Of a stretch of 64,000 nt of DNA, positions 31,836 through 39,409 are shown in pieces. Position numbers and translations under genes: made by a program. This DNA is from Streptomyces sp. NBC_00775 (GTDB lineage: Bacteria > Actinomycetota > Actinomycetes > Streptomycetales > Streptomycetaceae), in contig NZ_CP108938.1 of assembly GCF_036347135.1 (NCBI RefSeq), positions 5,580,001 to 5,644,000 of the forward strand. The letters run 5' to 3'. The notes under the pieces were generated by a model. It searched no databases, was not told the origin of the DNA, and saw nothing but the letters and a program-made list of their open reading frames with translations. Every line of letters begins with the position of its first letter. Position 1 is the stretch's first letter.

Positions 31836-32132
31836 TTAGTCCAGTTCAAGGACGCGTGCGTGGAGCACCTGGCGCTGTTGCAGCGCGGCGCGGACGGCAC
31901 GGTGCAGGCCGTCTTCCAGGTATAGGTCGCCCTGCCACTTCACCACGTGCGCGAACAGGTCGCCGTAGAAGGTGGAGTCCTCGGCGAGGAGGGTCTCCAG
32001 GTCCAGCTGGCCCTTGGTCGTCACGAGTTGATCGAGGCGGACCGGGCGCGGCGCGACGTCCGCCCACTGCCGGGTGCTTTCCCGGCCGTGGTCGGGGTAC
32101 GGCCGTCCGTTTCCGATGCGCTTGAAGATCAC
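31836..32132 (-). CDS. Conserved hypothetical protein, 98 aa (ParB-like C-terminal motif)
   Basis: The start GTG 32132 gives MIFKRIGNGRPYPDHGREST. The second half, LDQLVTTKGQLDLETLLAED then LYLEDGLHRAVRAALQQRQV, resembles the N-terminal strand-helix of ParB/sulfiredoxin-like domains (DG-H-R). Databases sometimes label such Streptomyces proteins as VapB antitoxins (recalled), but no toxin gene is adjacent, so I do not adopt that. TAGGCT ends 6 bases before the GTG. Confidence 0.75.
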   Translation of the reverse strand: MIFKRIGNGRPYPDHGRESTRQWADVAPRPVRLDQLVTTKGQLDLETLLAEDSTFYGDLFAHVVKWQGDLYLEDGLHRAVRAALQQRQVLHARVLELD

Positions 32133-32138
32133 ACGGAA

Positions 32139-32144
32139 AGCCTA
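32139..32144 (-). promoter_or_regulatory. -10 box of the 98-aa protein gene (leaderless)
   Basis: TAGGCT on the minus strand ends 6 bases before GTG 32132. Confidence 0.5.
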
Positions 32145-32237
32145 CCGGTCAAGAGCTTCCGGGCGCAGCCATGGCGACGGAGTGCGACGCTGGAAAAGAC
32201 GCCGTAAATCCGTTCAAATCGGGAACAGGGGCCTGAT

Positions 32238-33941
32238 ATGCGTGACAGCGAGACCATGCCGTCGGCTGGCCCTGGCACCGCTCCCGGGACGACCGGAAAC
32301 GCCCCCGCCGCGGGAGGGAGCTCCGCCGCGCTGCCGCGGGAAGCCCTGGAAATCGCTTCCGGGTACGCCTTCTCCGGCCCCGCCCTCGATCTGGGCGCCC
32401 TGCTCTGGGACGGGCAGTGCCTGCCCGACGTACAGATCCGCATCCCGTTGCCGATGCTCAACCGGCACGGTCTGGTCGCCGGCGCCACCGGCACCGGCAA
32501 GACCAAGACGCTCCAGCTGATCGCCGAGCAGCTGTCGGCCCAGGGCGTGCCGGTGTTCCTCGCGGACATCAAGGGCGATGTGTCGGGCATTTCGGCGCCG
32601 GGCGTGGCGGGCGACAAGGTCCAGGAGCGCGCCCGGGACGTCCACCAGGAGTGGACGCCGACCGGATACCCGGCCGAGTTCTACGCGCTCGGCGGCATGG
32701 GCCATGGCATCCCCGTACGTGCCACGATCACCAGCTTCGGCCCGGTGCTGCTGTCCAAGGTGCTCCAGCTCAACCAGACCCAGGAGCAGTCGCTCGGCCT
32801 GATCTTCCACTACGCCGACCAGAAGGGCCTGGAGCTGGTCGACCTCAAGGACCTGCGCGCGGTCGTCACGTTCCTGACCTCGGACGAGGGCAAGCAGGAG
32901 CTGAAGGGGATCGGCGGGCTGTCCACGGCCACGGCGGGCGTCATCCTCCGTTCCCTCACCGCCTTCGAGGCGCAGGGCATGAGCCCCTTCTTCGGGGAGC
33001 CGGAGTTCGACACGAGCGAGCTGTTGCGGACGGTGTCGGACGGGCGGGGGTCGGACGGGCCTGGGTCGGACGGGCGGGGGGTGGTGTCGGTGCTCGAACT
33101 CCCGGAAGTCCAGGACAAGCCGCAGCTCTTCTCCACCTTCCTGATGTGGCTGCTCGCCGACCTGTTCCACGATCTTCCGGAAGTCGGCGACGCCGACAAG
33201 CCGAAACTCGTGTTCTTCTTCGACGAGGCGCACCTGCTGTTCAACGACGCCTCGAAGGCCTTCCTGAACTCGATCACCCAGACCGTCCGGCTCATTCGCT
33301 CGAAGGGAGTTGGCGTCTTCTTCGTGACGCAGACTCCGAAGGACGTACCCGCCGATGTCCTCGGCCAGCTCGGCAACCGCGTCCAGCACGCGCTGCGGGC
33401 CTTCACCCCTGACGATCAGAAGGCTTTGAGGGCGACGGTGAAGACCTTCCCGAACTCGGCGTACGACCTGGAGGAACTCCTCACGGGACTCGGCACGGGG
33501 GAGGCCGTGGTCACGGTCCTGAGCGAGAAGGGCGCCCCGACCCCCGTCGCCGCGACCCGGCTGCGTGCGCCCGGGTCGCTGATGGGCCCGGTCGACGCGG
33601 CGGTCCTGGACCGGGCGGTCACGGCGTCGCCGCTCTACGGGCGGTATGCACAGGCTGTGGACCGCGAGTCGGCTTACGAGAAGCTGACCGCTGCCCGTGA
33701 GGTGGAGGCGGGGCAGGAGGTGGCGGCGGGGTCTGCGTCCGCTCCTGGGTCTGCGTCTGCTCCTGGGTCCGCGCGGGCCAAGGGGGCACCGGCGAAGGGG
33801 CGGCCGGCCAAGGAGGAGGCCTCGGTTGTCGAGCAGGTGGTCGGTAGTGGGCTTTTCAAGTCCCTGGCCCGGTCGGTCGGTACGCAGATCGGCCGTGAGA
33901 TCACTCGGTCGTTGTTCGGGACGGCTCGGCGTCGGCGGTAG
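32238..33941 (+). CDS. HerA/DUF853-type ATPase, 567 aa
   Basis: The start ATG 32238 follows ACAGGGGCC. This is a FtsK-HerA superfamily ATPase: Walker A GATGTGKT (82-89), Walker B VFFFDEAHLL (D329-E330), sensor-like FFVTQTPKDVP, and the arginine-finger region FTPDDQKALRATVK. Residues about 265-275 are a Gly/Ser/Asp repeat in an insertion. The last 90 residues are an Ala/Gly linker and a basic helix ending GTARRRR. The family is widespread and often annotated as helicase HerA-like. Direct partners such as NurA are not nearby. Confidence 0.9.
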   Translation: MRDSETMPSAGPGTAPGTTGNAPAAGGSSAALPREALEIASGYAFSGPALDLGALLWDGQCLPDVQIRIPLPMLNRHGLVAGATGTGKTKTLQLIAEQLSAQGVPVFLADIKGDVSGISAPGVAGDKVQERARDVHQEWTPTGYPAEFYALGGMGHGIPVRATITSFGPVLLSKVLQLNQTQEQSLGLIFHYADQKGLELVDLKDLRAVVTFLTSDEGKQELKGIGGLSTATAGVILRSLTAFEAQGMSPFFGEPEFDTSELLRTVSDGRGSDGPGSDGRGVVSVLELPEVQDKPQLFSTFLMWLLADLFHDLPEVGDADKPKLVFFFDEAHLLFNDASKAFLNSITQTVRLIRSKGVGVFFVTQTPKDVPADVLGQLGNRVQHALRAFTPDDQKALRATVKTFPNSAYDLEELLTGLGTGEAVVTVLSEKGAPTPVAATRLRAPGSLMGPVDAAVLDRAVTASPLYGRYAQAVDRESAYEKLTAAREVEAGQEVAAGSASAPGSASAPGSARAKGAPAKGRPAKEEASVVEQVVGSGLFKSLARSVGTQIGREITRSLFGTARRRR

Positions 33942-33942
33942 G

Positions 33943-33987
33943 GGGCGACCGCCCCGTCCCGGGGGTGCGGGGGAGGGGCGGTCGCCC
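33943..33987 (+). terminator. Terminator of the HerA-like gene
   Basis: GGGCGACCGCCCC (33943-33955) pairs perfectly with GGGGCGGTCGCCC (33975-33987). A repeated TTGTTG tract follows. Confidence 0.8.
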
Positions 33988-34005
33988 TTGTTGTTGTTGT
34001 TGTTG

Positions 34006-34143
34006 TCAGTTGTGGCTGTGTTCCGTCTGGGGGTTCTTGTGGTGGGGGCCGTTCGGCTTGGGGCGGGGAGCCGGCTTCGGTGCGTTGCGTACGGCCTCTG
34101 CGCGCAGCAGGGCGCGCAGGACCGCGTAGGGGTCGCTGGGCAT
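34006..34143 (-). CDS. Small basic hypothetical protein, 45 aa
   Basis: ATG 34143 has AAGGAC at suitable spacing. The sequence MPSDPYAVLRALLRAEAVRN is followed by a Pro/Lys/His-rich tail. It has a helical N-terminus and no membrane segment. I do not recognise it. It is on the strand opposite the HerA-like gene and converges with it. Confidence 0.55.
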   Translation of the reverse strand: MPSDPYAVLRALLRAEAVRNAPKPAPRPKPNGPHHKNPQTEHSHN

Positions 34144-34214
34144 GGGGTGTCCTTGTGTCCTTGTGTTCGCTGTGTTCGCTGGTGAGGGACTTGCCGGGGC
34201 GGAAGCCGGGTCCG

Positions 34215-34637
34215 TCAGCAGCGCAGGACCACGCAGCGGAGGGTGTGCGGGGCGGAGGAGTGCGAGGGGGACGCGGGGGCCCGCACGGGGAGGGGGCCGT
34301 GCTGTTGCTCCGGGGGGCGCGTGTCGGGGCGCAGGGGGGTGAGGGGGTGGTGGTCCTGGCGGGTGGGTGGGCGCAGGGCCGTGTCGAGTACGTCGTGTTC
34401 GGCGGTGCCTGATCCTGATGCGGTGCCGGCCGTGGGGGCGGGCGTGGGGGTGGACGCGGCGAGCGCTTCGAGGTGCGGGCCTGTGGCGAGTACCGCGGTG
34501 ACCAGCAGGATGAGGATCCGCAGCCAGGTGCCTGAACGTGATGTGCCTGAACGTGACGTCCCTGAACGTGAAGGAGCCCCTCCCCGCGCTCGCGCGCACC
34601 GGCGCAGCGGGTGCGGGGGGTGCGGGGTGGGGCTCAT
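34215..34637 (-). CDS. Probable exported hypothetical protein, 140 aa
   Basis: The start ATG 34637 has AGGACC upstream. After an Arg/Ser/Gly-rich start with three SRSGT repeats (encoded by 15-base units) there is a hydrophobic segment (WLRILILLVTAVLATGPHLE) followed by ALAAS, a possible signal-peptide cleavage region. The rest is Pro/Thr/His/Arg-rich and likely disordered, ending LRCVVLRC. An upstream ATG at 34673 is an alternative. The codon bias is acceptable, but function is unknown and the gene is less certain than its neighbours. Confidence 0.55.
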   Translation of the reverse strand: MSPTPHPPHPLRRCARARGGAPSRSGTSRSGTSRSGTWLRILILLVTAVLATGPHLEALAASTPTPAPTAGTASGSGTAEHDVLDTALRPPTRQDHHPLTPLRPDTRPPEQQHGPLPVRAPASPSHSSAPHTLRCVVLRC

Positions 34638-34731
34638 GAGAGGTCCTGTCCCCACCGGAGGTGGGTGATTCATCGGGTTGGCCGGGAGATCCGCCCTGTT
34701 GGCGGAGTGGTCAGGAGGTGCGGTCAGGCGG

Positions 34732-35310
34732 TCAGGCGGTTCGGGGGATGCGCCGGGCGCCGGAGCGGATGCCGAACGCCGTGATGATCTCGACGATGCC
34801 GACCACGATGAGCCAGCAGCCGGTGACGAGGGTGAGGACGGCGACCGACTTGAACGGGGCCACGATCAGCACGACGCCGGCGATGAAGCTGACGATGCCG
34901 AGGAACACCTGCCAGCCGCGGGCCGGCACGGTCGGGTCGGACGCGGCGGCGATGGCCTGGGTGATGCCGCGGAACAGCCAGCCGATGCCGATCCACAGGG
35001 CGAGGAGCAGGATCGACTCCATTGCGCCGCGGAAGCAGAAGAGGCCCAGCAGGATGGACAGGGCGCCGCTGATGAAGGCCAGGACGCGGAGGGAGGTCGC
35101 CGCGTGGGTGCCGAAGGCGGCGACGAGTTGCAGGACGCCGCTGACGATCAGGTAGAGCCCGAAGAGCACTCCGGCGACGCGGAGTGAGGCCTCCGGCCAG
35201 ACCAGCACCATGACGCCCAGCGCCAGCGCGGCGATTCCGGCGCCTAGTACGGCTTGCCAGGCGGTGCGGGAGAGAAGGTACAGGGGGCCTTCGTCTGTGG
35301 GCTCGCTCAT
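34732..35310 (-). CDS. HdeD-family (DUF308) membrane protein, 192 aa
   Basis: From ATG 35310 the protein has six predicted transmembrane helices in three repeated pairs, as in HdeD: ALGVMVLVWPEASLRVAGVL, then FGLYLIVSGVLQLVAAFGTH, and later ILLGLFCFRGAMESILLLAL and FIAGVVLIVAPFKSVAVLTL. Family members are linked to acid or envelope stress in enterobacteria. The role in Streptomyces is unknown. Confidence 0.85.
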   Translation of the reverse strand: MSEPTDEGPLYLLSRTAWQAVLGAGIAALALGVMVLVWPEASLRVAGVLFGLYLIVSGVLQLVAAFGTHAATSLRVLAFISGALSILLGLFCFRGAMESILLLALWIGIGWLFRGITQAIAAASDPTVPARGWQVFLGIVSFIAGVVLIVAPFKSVAVLTLVTGCWLIVVGIVEIITAFGIRSGARRIPRTA

Positions 35311-35416
35311 GACCCATGCTGTGAACGGCTGCGGGGATCTCGCCACCGGGATGACCCGAGTGGTGGACGTATGGCGGTGCGTTCGGTTCGGTTGGGTTCG
35401 GTGGCGTGGGTGGGTC

Positions 35417-35529
35417 GGGGCCGTGCCGGTACGTCCAGCCCGTCGCCGGTGGGCATTGCTGCTTGCTGCCACAGCATGAACTTGGCCATAACCCCGTATG
35501 CGACGGGCTGGACGTACCGGCACGGCCCC
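35417..35529. repeat. Perfect 30-bp inverted repeat enclosing 53 bp
   Basis: Arms 35417-35446 and 35500-35529 are exact reverse complements over 30 bases (outer end GGGGCCGTGCCGG). The 53-bp centre (35447-35499) is less GC-rich and contains no gene. The arms are too long and exact for an ordinary terminator. It could be a non-autonomous mobile element or a large protein-binding cruciform. Confidence 0.8.
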
Positions 35530-35679
35530 TTCGGCGCGTTGCCAACTGCGCCGCCGTCGTAGCGGGTGGGGGTGGGCGGGGTCTGCGCTTCGTCGGCTGC
35601 GGGTGCGTGCCGGCTGGGCCTGTGCGTCGCAGGGTGTGGGTGCCGGTCCGTGTGGCGAACGGTTCCTGGGGTCGTGTTT

Positions 35680-35797
35680 TTAGGGGCGCGGGGAACTGCG
35701 CGCCCAGCCCGCACGGACCCGCAGTCGACACACAACCCCCGGGGTCGAAGGGGCGGAGCCCCTGGAGGATGGGACGGGTAGGGGCGGCGGGGGCGAG
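35680..35797. repeat. Dispersed repeat, copy 2
   Basis: The 22-base arm 35680-35701 matches 19276-19297, and 35741-35797 is identical to 19346-19402 over 57 bases. The left arm of the hairpin seen in copy 1 is absent here. Confidence 0.75.
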
Positions 35798-35809
35798 GAA
35801 CCCGGGGTC

Positions 35810-36394
35810 TTACTTGCCGGAGGCCTTGGCGGTGGCTTTCAGTTCTTGTTTGTGGGCGCGGACCTTGGCGAGGGAGTCGGGGCCGGTGATGTCGGCCACG
35901 GAGCGGAAGGACTTGGGCTCCCCGTAGGGACCCGCGGACTCGCGCCAGCCCTTGGGACGTACGCCCAGTTGTTTGCCGAGGAGGGCGAGGAAGATCTGGG
36001 CCTTCTGGGGGCCGAAGCCGGGAAGGTCCTTGAGGCGTTGGAGGAGTTCGGCGCCGGTCTTGGCGTCGTTCCAGACAGCGGTGGGGTCTCCGGCGTAGTG
36101 CTCCACGAGGTACTGGCACAGCTGCTGGATCCTCTTGGCCATCGAACCGGGATAGCGGTGCACGGCCGGCTTGGCGGACAGCAACGCGGCGAACTTCTCC
36201 GGGTCGTACGCGGCGATCTCGTGCGCGTCGAGATCGTCCGTACCCAGCCGTTGCGCGATCGTGTACGGCCCCGCGAAGGCCCACTCCATCGGAACCTGCT
36301 GGTCCAGCAGCATGCCGACGAGGGCGGCGAGCGCGCTGCGGCCGAGCAGTTCGTCGGCTTCCGGCTGCTGGGCGAGGTGAAGAGTGACGTCCAT
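35810..36394 (-). CDS. HhH-GPD-type base-excision DNA repair protein, 194 aa
   Basis: Starting at ATG 36394, the protein contains ALVGMLLDQQVPMEWAFAGP and the helix-hairpin-helix LPGFGPQKAQIFLALLGKQL, matching actinobacterial HhH-GPD glycosylases. The aspartate normally found after the hairpin of classical HhH-GPD enzymes is not obvious. Ends at a Lys/Ala-rich tail. It is divergent from the iron-box-controlled acylase operon. Confidence 0.85.
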   Translation of the reverse strand: MDVTLHLAQQPEADELLGRSALAALVGMLLDQQVPMEWAFAGPYTIAQRLGTDDLDAHEIAAYDPEKFAALLSAKPAVHRYPGSMAKRIQQLCQYLVEHYAGDPTAVWNDAKTGAELLQRLKDLPGFGPQKAQIFLALLGKQLGVRPKGWRESAGPYGEPKSFRSVADITGPDSLAKVRAHKQELKATAKASGK

Positions 36395-36430
36395 GGACCG
36401 ATGATCCCCCGGACGCGGGCGGGGTGCAGG

Positions 36431-36465
36431 GCGGTGAAGACCCCGGCCCGCGCGGTCTTCACCGC
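36431..36465. terminator. Perfect hairpin between HhH-GPD start and iron box
   Basis: GCGGTGAAGACC (36431-36442) pairs with GGTCTTCACCGC (36454-36465), with an 11-base loop. Located between divergent genes, it may insulate them or mark the end of a lost gene. Confidence 0.45.
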
Positions 36466-36492
36466 TCGCGTACGATTTCGCCCCAATGGGAG

Positions 36493-36511
36493 TTAGGTTA
36501 GCCTAACCTGG
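36493..36511. promoter_or_regulatory. Iron box (IdeR/DmdR operator)
   Basis: TTAGGTTAGCCTAACCTGG matches the actinobacterial iron-box consensus TTAGGTTAGSCTAACCTAA at 17 of 19 positions. A further half-site CCTAACCTGAG follows at once. It lies 29 bases before the GTG of the penicillin acylase gene. DmdR/IdeR with Fe(II) would repress the operon. Confidence 0.9.
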
Positions 36512-36539
36512 CCTAACCTGAGACGAGTGGGGATGGATC

Positions 36540-38687
36540 GTGACCGTCGAGATCTACCGTGACGCCTGGGGCATCCCCCACCTGCGCGCGCACAGCGCAC
36601 AGGAACTCGCCCACGCGCAGGGCCGTACCACCGCCGTGGACCGGGCCTGGCAGCTGGAGGTCGAACGGCACCGCTCGCAGGGCACCTCGGCCGCCTTCCT
36701 CGGCGCCGACGCCGTCGCCTGGGACCGGTTCGCCCGGCAGGCCCGGCTCGACGACACCGCAAGACGCTGTTTCGCGGCCCTGGAGAAACGGGATCCCGAG
36801 ACCGCCGCGTGGGTTGTCTCCTATGTGGCCGGGGTCAATGAGGGGCTCGCCGAGGGCGCCCGGCGCGCACCGGAGTTCGCGGCGACCGGGCTCGCCCCCG
36901 GGCGCTGGGAGCCCTGGAGCCCCCTCGGTGTCTGGCTCGGCACGCACATCCTCTTCGCCGGGTTCCCCGCCAAGCTCTGGCGCGAGGAGGTCGTACGGCT
37001 GCTGGGGGCGGACGCGGTCCAGCTGTTCGCCATGGACGGGCCCGGCACCTCGGGGAGCAACGGGTGGCTGGTGAGCGGCGGGCGCAGCGTCACCGGGCGG
37101 GCCGTCATCGCCGGTGATCCCCATCGGTTCATCGAGGATCCCGGCGTCTATCAGCAGATACGCCTCTCCTGCCCGGAGTTCGACGTCGTCGGCCTCGCCG
37201 TCCCCGGCGTCCCGGGCATCGCCCACTTCGCCCACACCGGAACCGTCGCCTGGGCCATCACCAACGCGATGGCCGACTACCAGGACCTGTACCGCGAGCG
37301 CCTGCGGTGGGCCGCCGGGCATCCCGGTGACGGTTCGTCCGTCGAGGCGGCCGATGTGCTTGAAGTGCTTGATCCCGACGGGGCCTGGCGGACCGCGGAC
37401 CGGCATCTGGAGACCATTCATGTCGCCGGGAGCGAGTCCGTCGAGGTCGAGGTGATCGAGACGGGGCGGGGGCCCGTGGTCATCGGTGGAGCGGGGGCCG
37501 AGGAGTCCATCAGCCTCCGGTATCCGCCGCGCGTCACCGAGGACCTCGGCTTCAGCGCCCTCCTCCCGCTGCTGCGCGCCCGCCGGGTCGCCGACGTGGA
37601 CCGGGCGTTCGACCGCTGGGCCGAGCCCGTCAACGTCGTCCAGGCCGCCGACACCGAGGGCGGGCTGCTGCACCGTGTCGCCGGGCGGGTCCCGGTGCGG
37701 AGCGCCGACAACCGGACGCGGGTGGTGGCTGCCTGGGAGCCCGGGCGGGAGTGGCAGGGCTGGCACGAGATGCCGTACGGCTCCTTCGAGGACGGCGTCG
37801 CCGTGATGGCCAACCAGCGCGGGCCCGCCGCCCCGCTCGGCGTCGAGTTCGCCCCGCCGCACCGCGCCTCGCGCATCCGGCAGCTTCTCGGCGCGGCGAA
37901 GCACTGGTCGGCGCAGGACATGCCCGCCATCCACATGGACACCCATCTCGCCTCGGCCGCCGCCCTGTTGGACCGGCTGGGTGCCCTTGCGCGGGAGGAG
38001 TTCAGCCTCGGTGCGGTCGCGCTTCGGGAGCAACTCCTCGGCTGGGACCGGCGGATGGAGGCCGGCAGTGCCGAGGCGGCGGTGTACGCGGCGGTGCGCG
38101 GTGCGGTCGTACGGCGGCTCGTGGCGCAGCCCGCGCTGGCTGCGCTGGCCGTGCTGGCCGATCCGGCCGGTCCGTCCGCGTATCCGGAGATTTTTCTTCC
38201 GTGGCTCGCCCTCACCTCGCGCGTCGGTTTCGCCCTCGAAAACCTGCTGAAGGCCGAGGAGTTGTACGGCATCGACCGCGACGCGATCGTCCGCGCGGCC
38301 GTCGAGGAGGTGGCCGCCGCCCCGGCGCCGGGTACGTGGGGCGACACCCACCGGCTCGCGCCCTGGCGTGCGCTCACCGACACGTCGTACGACGAACCGG
38401 GGCTGTCCGGCGACCACGACTGTGTGCTGTGCACCTCGGCGGTGCCCGGTCTCACCGATCTGAGCGCGCGTGGCCCGGCCGCCCGTTACGTCTGGGATCT
38501 CGCCGACCGGCAGAACAGTCTGTGGGTGGTTCCGTTCGGTGCGGACGGCGTCCCGGGGTCGGGCCACCACCGTGACCAACTCCCCTTGTGGCTCAAGGGA
38601 GATCTCGTCCCGGTGACCACCGACTGGAACACGCTGACCAAGCAGAGCCATGAGAGTCAGGAGGGGCAGGAGAGCCATGAGGACTGA
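36540..38687 (+). CDS. Penicillin acylase family Ntn hydrolase, iron-regulated, 715 aa
   Basis: GTG 36540 has GGGGATGGA upstream. The A-chain start VEIYRDAWGIPHLRAHSAQE is typical. The autocatalytic nucleophile is S173 in SGSNGWLVSG (S-N-x-W), where the precursor splits into alpha and beta chains. The B-chain has VAGDPHR-like AVIAGDPHRF, SFEDGVAVMANQRG, and the late LSGDHDCVLC. No signal peptide is visible, so it is probably cytoplasmic. The iron box and the downstream siderophore-type acyltransferase (11-base overlap) point to hydroxamate siderophore tailoring. Published work proposes a penicillin-amidase-like DesG for aryl-desferrioxamines; this is a candidate homologue (recalled, not searched). 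Confidence 0.88.
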   Translation: MTVEIYRDAWGIPHLRAHSAQELAHAQGRTTAVDRAWQLEVERHRSQGTSAAFLGADAVAWDRFARQARLDDTARRCFAALEKRDPETAAWVVSYVAGVNEGLAEGARRAPEFAATGLAPGRWEPWSPLGVWLGTHILFAGFPAKLWREEVVRLLGADAVQLFAMDGPGTSGSNGWLVSGGRSVTGRAVIAGDPHRFIEDPGVYQQIRLSCPEFDVVGLAVPGVPGIAHFAHTGTVAWAITNAMADYQDLYRERLRWAAGHPGDGSSVEAADVLEVLDPDGAWRTADRHLETIHVAGSESVEVEVIETGRGPVVIGGAGAEESISLRYPPRVTEDLGFSALLPLLRARRVADVDRAFDRWAEPVNVVQAADTEGGLLHRVAGRVPVRSADNRTRVVAAWEPGREWQGWHEMPYGSFEDGVAVMANQRGPAAPLGVEFAPPHRASRIRQLLGAAKHWSAQDMPAIHMDTHLASAAALLDRLGALAREEFSLGAVALREQLLGWDRRMEAGSAEAAVYAAVRGAVVRRLVAQPALAALAVLADPAGPSAYPEIFLPWLALTSRVGFALENLLKAEELYGIDRDAIVRAAVEEVAAAPAPGTWGDTHRLAPWRALTDTSYDEPGLSGDHDCVLCTSAVPGLTDLSARGPAARYVWDLADRQNSLWVVPFGADGVPGSGHHRDQLPLWLKGDLVPVTTDWNTLTKQSHESQEGQESHED

Positions 38688-39297
38688 GAACGCGTACGCC
38701 CTGGGCCGCGAAGCCGTACACGAGCAGGTGCTCGACGGGTTCGGCACCGTTCGTGTCGTGACGGTCGATCCGCATGCCGATCTCGATGTCATCCACGGGT
38801 GGGTCGCGCAGGAGCGGGCCAGGTTCTGGGGGATGAACGGGCTCACGAAGGAGCAGGTGCTCGAAACGTATGTCCATCTGGACTCGCTCGACACCCATCA
38901 CGCCTTCCTCGCGGTCAAGGACGGCGAACCCGCCGCGCTCTTCCAGACGTACGAGCCCGAGGCCGACCGGGTCAGCGAGTGCTACGACGTCGAGTCCGGT
39001 GACATCGGTATGCATCTGCTGATCGGGCCCGCGGGACCCGGCGGTGGCCGGCCGGGCTGGTCGTCGACCCTGCTGACCGCGTTCACCACGTATCTGCTGA
39101 CCGGCCTCGACCGGCAGCGGGTCGTGGTCGAACCCGACGCGCGCAACGTGAAGGCGATCGACCGGCTGACCCGGCAGGGTTTCGTCCCGGCGGAGGAGAT
39201 CGTGCTGCCCGAGATCGACCTGCCCGAGGTCTACCTCCCCGAGAAGCGCGCCCGGCTCGCCTTCCTCACCCGGAAGGCTTTTCAGGAAGGTCGTTGA
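38677..39297 (+). CDS. GNAT acyltransferase of the siderophore (AlcB/IucB/DesC-like) type, 206 aa
   Basis: ATG 38677 lies after GGAGGGG and within the end of the acylase gene. The protein resembles acyl-CoA-dependent transferases that acylate hydroxylamines in hydroxamate siderophore synthesis: HGWVAQERARFWGMNGLTKE, DSLDTHHAFLAVKDGEPAAL, FQTYEPEADRVSECYDVESG, DIGMHLLIGP and VVVEPDARNVKAIDRLTRQG. It is coupled to the iron-regulated acylase. No hydroxylase or NIS synthetase gene is nearby, so the pair probably serves a siderophore made by genes elsewhere. Confidence 0.88.
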   Translation: MRTENAYALGREAVHEQVLDGFGTVRVVTVDPHADLDVIHGWVAQERARFWGMNGLTKEQVLETYVHLDSLDTHHAFLAVKDGEPAALFQTYEPEADRVSECYDVESGDIGMHLLIGPAGPGGGRPGWSSTLLTAFTTYLLTGLDRQRVVVEPDARNVKAIDRLTRQGFVPAEEIVLPEIDLPEVYLPEKRARLAFLTRKAFQEGR

Positions 39298-39409
39298 GGA
39301 GATCCTTTGACGAAGGCCTTTGAGGAGGGTTCCTCGCCTGTGGGTGAGCAGCGCGCCGTTCGCGTCCGTACGTAACCGGGACTCTGGAAACGCGGATGCG
39401 GAGTGGCGT

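Noticed and set aside
31836..32132. VapB antitoxin of a toxin-antitoxin pair
   Set aside because: No PIN-domain toxin is adjacent and the sequence lacks an evident ribbon-helix-helix or AbrB fold.
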